NCBI RefSeq assembly: GCF_020509005.1
Contig: NC_063025.1
Span: 310,001-374,000, forward strand
Length of the DNA: 64,000 bases
DNA from: Fulvia fulva
Taxonomy: Eukaryota > Ascomycota > Dothideomycetes > Mycosphaerellales > Mycosphaerellaceae
Direction: 5' to 3'
Shown here piece after piece: positions 1-9,500 of this stretch (positions within the stretch are counted from its first letter, which is position 1; each line of letters begins with the position of its first letter). The notes below the pieces were generated by a model that worked only from the letters and a program-made list of their open reading frames with translations, was not told where the DNA came from and made no database searches. Position numbers and translations under genes: made by a program.

Positions 1-1
1 A

Positions 2-1753
2 GACGAGGTGTATCTATCACTCGACGAGGCAGAACACATTCTCGCATCCGAATACCAGAATGTCACCCCAGACAACCTCACGACCCTTGCATCCCAACAC
101 CCGAAGACCACCCACGACTTCGTGCTACAAGCAGTCAACACGGCAATTACTAAGGGCAGACAACTCGATGTAATGGAGCGAGCCAACGACCTCCAGAACA
201 CCCAGTACACCACGCTGTACACCGAATACGACCGCATCTACAAGATGCTGCGAAGTGAAGAGCTTGTCACACAGAAAATGGCAGCAGATCTCAAGAGCAA
301 GAAGGATTGCGACCCAGCTAAGTTGCAAGAGCTGGGGAAGAAATACAAGGAAGCCAACAACCTGTGCAAGCAGTTCAGCGAGATCTGCGAGAAGGAGAAG
401 AAGAAGGCACAAGATGCTGAGGCGAAGAACCAGGCCCTACAACAAGAAGTCGATGACCTGAAGGCTCGGCTTGAGGCAGGAGACACCACACAGAACGGAG
501 GTAGGGGCCGCTCAGGCCGCCGACCCTCTCGTTCCCGCCCACGCGAGACCTCACTCGAGCAGCTATTGCGTAGGTATCGCGAAGCTGCTGGTGGAGGGGG
601 CGGTGGCGGTGGTGGTGATAACGATAACGATGGAGACGACGATGACCGTGGCGACAATGGCCGAGGACGTGACAACGACCGTCCGCGACCAGGACCCAAC
701 AACAGTCGTGACTCGAGAATGCGCAACACCCGCACCCAGACACCACTGGTTGACCTTCCAGAACGTCTCTTCACCATTGACCGCACCCTCACTCGCGGCA
801 TGGAGATCGGCAAGGGTGTGCCCGACCCTAAGCACTTCAAGAACGATGACGACCCCAATTTCGACAGCTGGTACAGCAGTGTTCTCCTAAAGCTGACTGT
901 AGCAACCTTCCGCACTGAGGCAGATGGTCTGCGCTTCGTGTATGGGTGGACACAAGGTGATCCTCAGCGAAGCATCAAGCCGAGGATCCCTGTGCCTGGA
1001 CAGCAGTCCTTCAACGAGTTCAAGACTGGAGAAGAGTTATTAGACTGGATGACACGCCAATATGGCACACGCAATGAGGGAACCAAGGCTATGGTTGACA
1101 TTGCTACCTGCAAGCAAGAACAAGGCGAAACCTTTGTAGCCTTCCATGCCCGCTACTCGAAGTTGCGCGCCTGGATGTCATGGACCGATGAGACCGAGCT
1201 CATGCTGTTCCGTAACCGACTGAACCGCAAGTACTTCATCAAGACCTTCGGCGACCGCGAAGTCGACCGCCGCCTAGACAGCATGCAAGACGTTATCGAG
1301 GAGTGCACCGCACTGGACGAGAGTTTCTACGAGACAGATCGACTATACCCGCAGAAGGAGCGCCCCCGGGGCAATGGCAACTCGAACAGCAATGGCGGCC
1401 AGAACAACCAGAACAACGGCAACGCAGTTGCTAGTGCCGCTGCCGGTGTAGCAGGTGCCTTGGTACAGCGCCCACTACAGTACGCTGGTACCAAGAAGAA
1501 GGAGGATCTGCCGACACATCTACAGAACCTGCCTACGCTCAACCGTGAGCAGCGCGAAGACCTTAAGAAGCAGGGTAAGTGCTACCGCTGCCGTACAGGT
1601 TCTCACGTGTCGACCAACCCTGAATGCCCAATGTATGGGTACGATGGCGACTATCGCCCACCGCGTCCACGCAATACCACGCCGAATCCGAACGCGAACC
1701 TCAGTTCCCTAGCCGCCGATCCGCGGCAGGGAAATGGCACGACCGCTGCCTAA
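2..1753 (+). CDS. gag: Gag of Gypsy-A (N-terminally cut by the window edge)
   Basis: Retroelement structural protein forming the cytoplasmic virus-like particle that packages element RNA. The frame is open from base 2. The first apparent start (GTG at 8) is not a start: in the mutated copy the frame continues upstream about 90 codons to an ATG at 43648. Visible parts, counted from the first codon here: a Lys/Glu/Gln-rich coiled-coil-like segment (about 75-155), a Ser/Arg-rich then Gly- and Asp/Asn-rich linker (about 165-235), the retrotransposon-gag core (about 265-455, including WMTRQYGT), a Gln/Asn-rich stretch, and one zinc knuckle near residue 527. The knuckle is spaced CX2CX4HX6C, two residues longer than the usual CX2CX4HX4C. 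The stop at 1751-1753 lies just after a -1 slippery site, so most translation should end here and a minority continue into pol. Confidence 0.93.
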   Translation, partial: DEVYLSLDEAEHILASEYQNVTPDNLTTLASQHPKTTHDFVLQAVNTAITKGRQLDVMERANDLQNTQYTTLYTEYDRIYKMLRSEELVTQKMAADLKSKKDCDPAKLQELGKKYKEANNLCKQFSEICEKEKKKAQDAEAKNQALQQEVDDLKARLEAGDTTQNGGRGRSGRRPSRSRPRETSLEQLLRRYREAAGGGGGGGGGDNDNDGDDDDRGDNGRGRDNDRPRPGPNNSRDSRMRNTRTQTPLVDLPERLFTIDRTLTRGMEIGKGVPDPKHFKNDDDPNFDSWYSSVLLKLTVATFRTEADGLRFVYGWTQGDPQRSIKPRIPVPGQQSFNEFKTGEELLDWMTRQYGTRNEGTKAMVDIATCKQEQGETFVAFHARYSKLRAWMSWTDETELMLFRNRLNRKYFIKTFGDREVDRRLDSMQDVIEECTALDESFYETDRLYPQKERPRGNGNSNSNGGQNNQNNGNAVASAAAGVAGALVQRPLQYAGTKKKEDLPTHLQNLPTLNREQREDLKKQGKCYRCRTGSHVSTNPECPMYGYDGDYRPPRPRNTTPNPNANLSSLAADPRQGNGTTAA

Positions 1754-4700
1754 GCGTGGTAGACAGCGGTCACCCGAACTTCCTAGGACAGAAAGAGCAT
1801 GAGATTGAGAGACACGGAACGCAAGAGACGGTAACAGACTATAGTGAGGAGCTTAAGATATCGGCATGCGCACTGGATAAGCAACAGCCAGCTGTGTACC
1901 CTCACATAGTGTTACCCGTAATGATACAACAGAGAAAGGCTCGAGGCCTTGTAGATTCTGCTTCCACCTCTCTCTTTCTTGACTGGAAATTCACACGCAA
2001 ATACACAATACCCCTGATCCCTTTGACGCAAAGCCGACGACTAACACTGGGAGATGGAACGGCCACTGCGCGGCAGATTACACACGCGGCCCCTGTAGAC
2101 GTAGTCATAGGCGATCATCACGAGCAAATGTTATGCTACGTCACCGACCTCGAATACGACATCGTCTTTGGCCTGCCGTGGCTTACAGCGCACAACCCAA
2201 ACATCTTCTGGGAGACAGGCGAGGTGGCATTCAGGTCGGATTACTGCTTTGGTCACTGTCTACAGAATAAGACACCGACAACAGTGCAATCCCTGAACCA
2301 CCGCGAGAAGAAGAAGCAGGCACCAGTACGGTACGGACCAGAGCCCTTCACTGGAGATGTAGCGAGCTTCACAGCAGGAGGAGCAGAGCTGAATGCCTCA
2401 TCATATGACCTGGAAGACATAGACGATGAAGAAGTGGACTGCCAGGGCGTTTCTCAACGCGCGTGGGGGATGTACGCGCACCGGCCTGGGGCTGAGTGCT
2501 TCTACATCATGCCCACTAGGCGTGAGAGCGACGGCGGAGAGCTTAAGCTGAGTGCAATGGCTGCTGATGATCTGGACCAATTCTTGAACAAGCAGTTCAA
2601 TCACAACCCGAAGGAGAAGTTGCCGCCAATGTACCACGATATTGCGGACGCTTTCTCAGCTAAGGATCATGAAGGACTCCCACCTCACCGACTAGGCGTA
2701 GATCATGAGATTCACATTAAGCCTGATGGTCCACAAGAGCCACCATACCGCAAGCCCTACGGCCTAGCTGAGAAGGAGAACGAGGCAGTTAAAAAATGGC
2801 TAGACGAGCAAACATCTGAAGGGAAGGTGCGGAAAGCAGGGCAAAAGACGAACCAGTCTCCTGCACCAGTGCTAGTGGTACGTAAGCCTGGAGGTGGGCT
2901 GCGTGTTTGTATCGACTACAGAGGATTGAATGCGATCACTATCAAGAACCGGTATCCGATTCCCTTGATACAAGAGACGCTCAACCGCATGCACGGCAAG
3001 AAGTACTTCACAAAGCTGGACATTGTAGCAGCCTTCAACAAGTTACGGATAGCTGAAGGGCACGAGTGGTTGACAGCGTTTGCGACACGATACGGCATCT
3101 ACGAGTGTCTAGTGTTGCCATTCGGCTTGTGCAACGGACCAGCATCGTTCCAATCATACATCAACAAGGTCTTGCAAGAACACCTAGACGACTTTGTGTC
3201 GGCCTACCTGGATGACGTACTTATCTTCAGTGACACCTTGGAGGAGCACATTGAACACGTGCGGAAGGTTCTCACCAAGCTACGCGATGCAGGACTTACA
3301 GTGGACATCGACAAAAGCGAATTCCACCAACAGAAGGTGAAGTATCTTGGGCTAATCATAACCCCTGACGGCATCGAGATGGACCCCGAGAAACTCGAAT
3401 GTATTCAGACATGGGAAGCTCCTGAGAACCTGAAGGATGTCCAGGCCTTCCTTGGATTTGCCAACTTCTACAGGCGATTCATCGAAGCATTTTCGCGCAT
3501 AGCTGCTCCTCTCACAAACCTGACCAAGTCGGACGGACCAAGCAATCACAAGAACAGAAGGATTCAATGGTCACTAGATTGCCAACGAGCCTTTGACAAT
3601 TTGAAAGCTGCGTTCAGCAAAGCCGGCATGCTCGCACATTACGTGCCAGGCAGGGAAACAGTAATAGAGACAGATTCTTCAGATTTTGTGAACGCCGGCG
3701 TGCTTTCGCAGTATGACGAGAATGGTGTGCTACATCCTGTGGCCTTCTACTCGAAGAAGTTGAGTCCACAGGAGTGCAATTATGAAATCTATGATAAGGA
3801 ACTGTTAGCCATCATCAAGGCTTTTGAGGAATGGAGACCCGAGCTCGCCTGCGAGGCAGATGATGAGGACTCACAGCCAGTCAAGATTTACACCGACCAC
3901 AAGAACCTGGAATACTTCATGACGACAAAGCAGCTAAATCGGCGACAAGCGCGTTGGGCTGAGTTCTTGTCACAGTTCAACTTCAAGATAATATACCGTC
4001 CAGGACTTCAAGGTACAAAGCCAGACAGCCTGACGAGACGCAGCCAGGACCTTCCGCAGGGGGTGGACGACCCTCGGAACCAGCATCAGCATCAGACATT
4101 GCTGCCTCCTAAGCGATTCCTTAAGATCGCCTCACTACAGGCAACAGTAGAAGATGCGCCGGAAGAAGAGGAACCAGTACCGCTAAACCCTGAAGCTGAA
4201 GAGTTTATGCCTACAGAACGAGATGCGCCTACTGAACAACCGGCGACGCGTGAAAGTCAGCGGGAAGCCGAACTCGAGTATCGAATGTCGACGGCGTACG
4301 TAACCGATAACGAGCTCAAGACCGCGATTAAGGACCTGCAGAAAGACCGCACTCCTACACTGCTACAGAGAGCGAAGATTCACCCAGCACACTGCAAAGT
4401 GGATGGCGACCTGCTATATGTTCGAAACCAATACGACGGCTGGAGCTTATGGGTACCAAATGACCAAGCTTTACAGACCAGGATAATCAAGATAAACCAT
4501 GACGCTCCAGCAGCAGGCCATCCAGGACGAGCTCGCACTTATGAACTCGTAGCACGTGAATTCTACTGGCCTGGATTAGCGAGATCCGTGCGCAGATACA
4601 CCGCGAATTGCCGCACCTGCCGTACAACAAAATCTCTGCACTCCCAGCCACTAGGATTACTACAGCCACTTCCTGTTCCAGATCGGCCTTGGAAACACAT

Positions 4701-6420
4701 TGCAGTCGACTTCGTTGTCGGACTCCCAGACAGCACTCTTGACGGCATGGTCTACAACAACATTATGACCGTCACTGACAGGCTCACTAAGGAAGTCGAG
4801 CTGATCCCTATTGGCGCAATGACAGCACAGAATACGGCAAGGCTTTTCCTCAAACATGTGTTCTGTCGGCGCGGGTTTCCTGACACCATTACATCAGACC
4901 GTGGCAAGCAGTGGGTTGCTACCTTCTGGAAGAAACTCTGCAAGATGCTCCGCACAAATCGCAAGCTGAGTTCTTCGTATCACCCAGAAACTGATGGACA
5001 GTCAGAACGCACTAACCAGGCGATGGAACAGTATCTCCGCATGTTCACCAACGAGGCACAGGATGACTGGGCAGAATGGCTGTGCCTTGCTCAGTTCGCG
5101 ATCAACAATCACCTGTCTGAGACTACTGGTGTGTCGCCGTTCTACGCCACCTTAGGATACAACCCTGAGTTCATAGAGCGAGTTGACCTGAACGCTGGAA
5201 AGGAGGGAGGACTGACCACTCTCCAGCGACTGGACGCGCGATCAGCAGAAACCTTTGTGCGTCGAATTTGCGAGCTTCACAAACACCTTCAAGAGAATAT
5301 GCGAATGTCACAAGCTCTCCAAGCAGAGGCAGCAACCCGCCACCGAAGCATTCCTCCAGACTACAAGGTGGGTGATTGGGTGTATCTTAGCACCAAGAAC
5401 ATCCGCACGACTCGACCATCTAAGAAGCTGGACAGGAGATATGCCGGCCCTTACCAGATCACGGAAGTTATGCCGGCCAGACTCTCTTATCGACTGAAAC
5501 TATCAGACGCTCTAGTAGGACTTGATAACTGCTTCCACACCTCACTACTACAACGAGCCGACCACCCCGATTTCCCACCACTTGAAGGGCAGCATCTGGC
5601 GCCGCCACCACCGATAACTATCGAACCTGACACCACCGAGGCTGATGCAGCAGCCGATGTAGTGGCAGCACCTACGCACATGTACGAGGTGGAAAAGATC
5701 CTTGACATGTACACCCGTAAGCGGGCAGGCAAGGTGAAGAAGGGGCACAAGCGCAAAGTAGATACATGGTACAAGGTGAAATGGGCTGGATATCAGAACG
5801 AAGAGGATGGTGAGACCTGGCAACCTGCAGAGGACATGCTTGAACACGCAGCCGCCGCTGTTGCAGACTTTCACCATAACCGGCCGGAGTTGTCTACGCC
5901 TGTAGGCTTCGCAGCTCCATCTGACTGGTCCCTACCAGCCACTGAGATACTCGGGCTCAACTCGATCAGGGTCATTCCGAAAGACACCGTCACGAATGAG
6001 TCGCCTCGAGCCTTGCCTCTAATAGAATCTGCTCCGCACATATTCGATACTCGAGTGGAGCCTACAGAGCCTGCAATGATACCCAACTTTGGTCATAAGG
6101 ATCATACGCGAGTGCGAGCCGAAGACAGACTTAGATCTGGGGTAAGCCAGCTAACTAGGCAACATGTTTCTCGAAGGAAGCCGGTCGAGGATAGTCTTGA
6201 TAGAGCGAATGCGATGTTATCGGATGACGACAGGGCACTAGAGGATGATTCGGCGTTCGCGCGATTATGGAGCTCGACAGGCAAGTGGCCTCACAAGGTG
6301 AATAACGCTCAGAGGACTGAGGCGTGTTTTGGGAGGGGGGGTACTGTCACGGGCAGCCCGCGACCCCTCACTGTAGCTGCGTCGGCCCGGCTGAACCGCG
6401 GACCTTCTGCATCGGGTTAG
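1624..6420 (+). CDS. pol: Pol polyprotein of Gypsy-A (protease, RT, RNase H, integrase, chromodomain)
   Basis: Polyprotein for reverse transcription and integration, read in the -1 frame relative to gag. Probably no start codon of its own is used; real pol begins at the frameshift (1729) and is made as Gag-Pol. Approximate residues counted from 1624: aspartic protease with LVDSAST near 110; RT 400-600 with YLDD near 528; RNase H 675-800 ([15 protein letters not shown]); integrase HHCC finger 955-1000; DDE core with D near 1028, D near 1092 and E near 1128, giving the 35-residue D-E spacing; chromodomain about 1354-1420 (YEVEKILD, WYKVKWAGY, TWQPAEDM). The chromodomain suggests targeting to modified histones. 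About 178 residues follow it without a recognisable domain. The frame reads through the polypurine tract and stops 76 bp inside the 3' LTR, which is unusual. No disabling mutation is visible. Confidence 0.95.
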   Translation: MPNVWVRWRLSPTASTQYHAESEREPQFPSRRSAAGKWHDRCLSVVDSGHPNFLGQKEHEIERHGTQETVTDYSEELKISACALDKQQPAVYPHIVLPVMIQQRKARGLVDSASTSLFLDWKFTRKYTIPLIPLTQSRRLTLGDGTATARQITHAAPVDVVIGDHHEQMLCYVTDLEYDIVFGLPWLTAHNPNIFWETGEVAFRSDYCFGHCLQNKTPTTVQSLNHREKKKQAPVRYGPEPFTGDVASFTAGGAELNASSYDLEDIDDEEVDCQGVSQRAWGMYAHRPGAECFYIMPTRRESDGGELKLSAMAADDLDQFLNKQFNHNPKEKLPPMYHDIADAFSAKDHEGLPPHRLGVDHEIHIKPDGPQEPPYRKPYGLAEKENEAVKKWLDEQTSEGKVRKAGQKTNQSPAPVLVVRKPGGGLRVCIDYRGLNAITIKNRYPIPLIQETLNRMHGKKYFTKLDIVAAFNKLRIAEGHEWLTAFATRYGIYECLVLPFGLCNGPASFQSYINKVLQEHLDDFVSAYLDDVLIFSDTLEEHIEHVRKVLTKLRDAGLTVDIDKSEFHQQKVKYLGLIITPDGIEMDPEKLECIQTWEAPENLKDVQAFLGFANFYRRFIEAFSRIAAPLTNLTKSDGPSNHKNRRIQWSLDCQRAFDNLKAAFSKAGMLAHYVPGRETVIETDSSDFVNAGVLSQYDENGVLHPVAFYSKKLSPQECNYEIYDKELLAIIKAFEEWRPELACEADDEDSQPVKIYTDHKNLEYFMTTKQLNRRQARWAEFLSQFNFKIIYRPGLQGTKPDSLTRRSQDLPQGVDDPRNQHQHQTLLPPKRFLKIASLQATVEDAPEEEEPVPLNPEAEEFMPTERDAPTEQPATRESQREAELEYRMSTAYVTDNELKTAIKDLQKDRTPTLLQRAKIHPAHCKVDGDLLYVRNQYDGWSLWVPNDQALQTRIIKINHDAPAAGHPGRARTYELVAREFYWPGLARSVRRYTANCRTCRTTKSLHSQPLGLLQPLPVPDRPWKHIAVDFVVGLPDSTLDGMVYNNIMTVTDRLTKEVELIPIGAMTAQNTARLFLKHVFCRRGFPDTITSDRGKQWVATFWKKLCKMLRTNRKLSSSYHPETDGQSERTNQAMEQYLRMFTNEAQDDWAEWLCLAQFAINNHLSETTGVSPFYATLGYNPEFIERVDLNAGKEGGLTTLQRLDARSAETFVRRICELHKHLQENMRMSQALQAEAATRHRSIPPDYKVGDWVYLSTKNIRTTRPSKKLDRRYAGPYQITEVMPARLSYRLKLSDALVGLDNCFHTSLLQRADHPDFPPLEGQHLAPPPPITIEPDTTEADAAADVVAAPTHMYEVEKILDMYTRKRAGKVKKGHKRKVDTWYKVKWAGYQNEEDGETWQPAEDMLEHAAAAVADFHHNRPELSTPVGFAAPSDWSLPATEILGLNSIRVIPKDTVTNESPRALPLIESAPHIFDTRVEPTEPAMIPNFGHKDHTRVRAEDRLRSGVSQLTRQHVSRRKPVEDSLDRANAMLSDDDRALEDDSAFARLWSSTGKWPHKVNNAQRTEACFGRGGTVTGSPRPLTVAASARLNRGPSASG
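1729..1771 (+). promoter_or_regulatory. Programmed -1 frameshift signal between gag and pol
   Basis: The heptamer GGGAAAT at 1729-1735 sits in the gag frame as G GGA AAT, the canonical X XXY YYZ arrangement. Slipping back one base gives GGG AAA and enters the pol frame exactly. After a 5-nt spacer (1736-1740) comes a perfect 8-bp GC-rich stem: GACCGCTG at 1741-1748 pairs with CAGCGGTC at 1764-1771, and the gag stop codon lies in the 15-nt loop. Heptamer, spacer and stem match established -1 frameshift signals of retroelements. Confidence 0.85.
6331..6341 (+). other. Polypurine tract of Gypsy-A
   Basis: GGGAGGGGGGG followed by TAC and then the TGTCAC start of the LTR. Its position immediately upstream of the 3' LTR fits the plus-strand DNA primer site. 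The mutated inverted 3' end keeps an equivalent tract at 57813-57826 (read on the minus strand). Confidence 0.85.
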
Positions 6421-6528
6421 CGCGGCTTGGCTTTACTTTATAACTTCGCCGCGCCTCGCGCTCCTCTTTCGTAGCTTCGTAGAACAACAACTATCTCATT
6501 CGGACCCTATAGTACGCGCGCCCTTACA
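6345..6528 (+). repeat. 3' LTR of intact Gypsy-A (184 bp)
   Basis: Begins TGTCACGGG and ends CCCTTACA, so TG...CA termini. Boundaries are set by the 184-bp LTR at 43225-43408, which aligns end to end (TATTACGGG...CCCTTATA after RIP), and by the partial inverted LTR at 57670-57812. The first 76 bp overlap the end of the pol frame. The matching 5' LTR is outside the window, so LTR identity and target duplication cannot be checked. Confidence 0.9.
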
Positions 6529-9500
6529 AGGTCTTAACGAAGTAATTTACGATCCTAGTCTACGATATAGCTAAAGAGTTCGACCTAACTAACTAAGGTT
6601 ACCTACGTACTCTCTAAGAGGACAACCCGGTTACTCTTAACTCGCTAATCTAGAAGGCGACTTGGCTCTATAGGAAATGGCTAGAAGGTAAGAAGGCCTC
6701 GGCGCTAATAGTATAGCTATAAGACGCGAAAGCGGCGGATCTAGCGATAGAACAAGGCCTAGTCTAGTAATATAGCCTTAAGATAGTAGAAAAGCACTCC
6801 TTATCCTTTCGTGTCCTCTAATACTTTAAATGCTAACAGTATAGACACTAAACCTACACGTATATAAATAAGTAGGCCTACTCGAACTATATAGGAGACT
6901 ATATTTCTAGGGACTATATATCGACTACGAGACGGTACGCGAACTATCCGGGGCACTACCTATCGTATAGTACGGAATGCCTATAGCGGAAACTAGCGAA
7001 AAACAAGGCAATTACAAACGGAACCGTCGCCCTAAGATTCTACGGCGACCGTAAGGCTAGCCTATACCGGAACTAACTAGCGGCGGTCGGGTATAAGCGC
7101 CCTAGGGCCGAGAACGATATAAAGGATACGTAACCTAGGGCGTACGGGAGGCCACGTACTCTACTAGCTACGGCGAGGGAATCTAACTAGGCCCGGCTCC
7201 CCTTTAGTATATAGCCGATAGGCGTAGACTAGGACGTATAGGGTAGTAGGATATAGGACGATATAGAGGAAATGATTATCGATGCCGATAACTAGCCTCG
7301 ACACGCTTAGTATTATCTAGTATAACGTTAACTATAGTAAGGATATAGTCTAGAACTATTTCCTATACGAGGCGGACCCGCGCGTCTACTACGTCCTTAT
7401 AATCTAGGAGCTATAGATTAACCCGTACTATAAGAGACTAACGACCTACAAGTTACTAGGCTATACGACATGCCTACGAGGCGACGGTAGACCCCGTACG
7501 TGCTTCTATATTAGTAAGGACATACTAGAATCCGACTAGGAGGTAGTGTACTACGTAGCCGAAGAAGGCGGGGGCGATATTACCTCCCTCTACGTAGGTA
7601 GTACCTAGATACACAACCTATATATATAACCGCTAGCCTCGAGGTCTAGCCGCGACCTAGGGGTCTATAGACACCTAGACAGTGCGCTTAAGAGACAAGG
7701 GTACTACATCGTAGTAGGAGACTTTAACATATACTACCCTTCCTAGGAAAGCCTTATATAGCCGCACCCTATAGCCGACGAAGTACTCGACTTGATAGCG
7801 AGCAACGCAATTGCTCTTAATACCCCGAAGGACCTAGGTACCTAGAAGAGAGGGGGACTCTAAGGCACGATCGACCTCTCCTAGATCTTAGATAGCTACT
7901 ACTATACGGTAACCTACTATAGGATCGAATATAAACTCGAGGCGTCGTTAGACTATATACTAGTTAGGACCTCTATTACGATATAGATATAACGTATACT
8001 AGCGAGAACCCCTAAGCTAAACTAGGGAAAGGCCTACTAGGCTAATATCTAGGCGTACCTCGATAACTCTAGGAGGCTAGTCTAGATCGCGTAGTAGTAA
8101 TATAATAGTAAAGACGAGATAGACGAGGTAGTCTAGGGGTTAATAGACGAAATAAGAAAAGCGAACTTACTTTACGTTCCGCTTACCTAACTAACGATAT
8201 AGTCGAAACTATACTAGACGCCGGAGTATACTACGGTAGTAAGAGAAGTAAGGAGAGCCCGCCGGGTATAGACGAGTAGCTATAGCGAGGAGGCCTTGAA
8301 CGTATATAGGGAGGTATACTAATAGAAGAAAGCTATAATACGGAGGGAGAAAGTAGTCGGCTAGAGGGCTATAGTAGAAGAAATCGCCGGCAAGCTAGCG
8401 AGGATATAGAAGCTAGTAAAATGGGCCCGATAGGACCCTATATAGGGCCCCTCCTTCTCTATCCTAGCGCTATAATCGCCTAGTAGCCCGGTTAGCGACC
8501 CCGAGGCTAAGGCGCGTCTACTAGCTAGTAAGTTCTTCCCGCCCCTAGTCGAGGCTAATCTAAGCGACATAAACAGCTCTACTCCCCTAGCCCCTAGTAT
8601 CGCGGTCTAATAGGAGGTGTCCGAGGGAGAAGTTGCCGCTATACTTAGGAAGTTACCGGCGAAGAAAGCCCCGGGGCCGGATAGGATCCTAAACGAGCTA
8701 CTAAAGAAGTGTAGAGATTAACTAGCCCTAGTAGTTATAGCGATCTTTAACGCCTACCTATAGACCGGATACTACCTAACGGTATTTAAATAATCGATAA
8801 TAGTAGTCCTACGTAAGCCGTAAAAGGAAGACTATACGTAGGTAAAGTCGTACCGCCTAATTGCGCTCCTTAATACTCTTAGGAAGGCGCTTAAGAAGCT
8901 AGTTATAACGAGACTCTCCGAGGCGGTAGAGGAATACTCCCTACTCCTAGACACCTAGATAGGTACGCGCCTATAGCGATCGACGCTATCCGCGATAGAA
9001 CTTATTACCTCTTAGGTAAAGGCTATCTAGTATAAGAATAGGGACAAGGTAGTATCCTTACTTAGTCTAGACATATCGGGAGCCTTCGACTACGTATTAT
9101 ACCCGCGGCTACTCTATATCCTAAGGTCGAAAGGACTCCCTAAGTAGCTTATTAACTTCGTACGGTCCTACCTCTAAAACCGTAGTACGTCGATCCTAGT
9201 CGGCTAGTATAGAAGCCTATTTTAAGTAGTCTATACTAGAATCCCGTAAGCCTTAACGCTAGTACCTATTCTATTCCTCTTCTTTATAGCGACGCTACTC
9301 CTAGCCCTAGAATCCTAGAACACCGCTACGAGCGGCTTCGTAGACGATACAAATATCCTAGCGTAGTCATCCTCGACTAAGGAGAACTATAGGCTACTAG
9401 AAGAGAAGTATAAGATCTACGAGGACTAGGCTAGGAGGTATAGGGCTCGGTTTACCCTAGAAAAGTATAATTAAGTACACTTTACGCGCCGGCTACGGTC

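Larger units (their letters stand above)
1..6528 (+). mobile_element. Gypsy-A, intact Ty3/gypsy chromovirus-type LTR retrotransposon (5' end outside window)
   Basis: Internal region with long open gag and pol frames, a polypurine tract and a 3' LTR. The mutated second copy at 43225-50349 supplies the missing left end: window base 1 corresponds to base 43917 of that copy, so about 690 bp (184-bp LTR, about 240 bp of leader, about 90 gag codons) lie upstream of the window and the whole element should be near 7.2 kb. Unlike nearly all other repeats here it shows no RIP: CA and TG are frequent and both ORFs are open. It is therefore either younger than the RIP of its relatives or has escaped it. 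Domain order protease-RT-RNase H-integrase-chromodomain places it in Ty3/gypsy (Metaviridae). Confidence 0.95.

Noticed and set aside
238..915. Long minus-strand open frame opposite gag
   Set aside because: Antisense of the Gly/Asp/Ser/Arg-rich gag linker; low-complexity repeats of Pro, Ser and Arg with no domain.
8361..8570. Minus-strand open frame of about 70 codons in the RIPed LINE, mirrored at 30418-30657
   Set aside because: It is the antisense of the LINE ORF2 linker; RIP removes stops on one strand by chance. The two copies match because the elements match.
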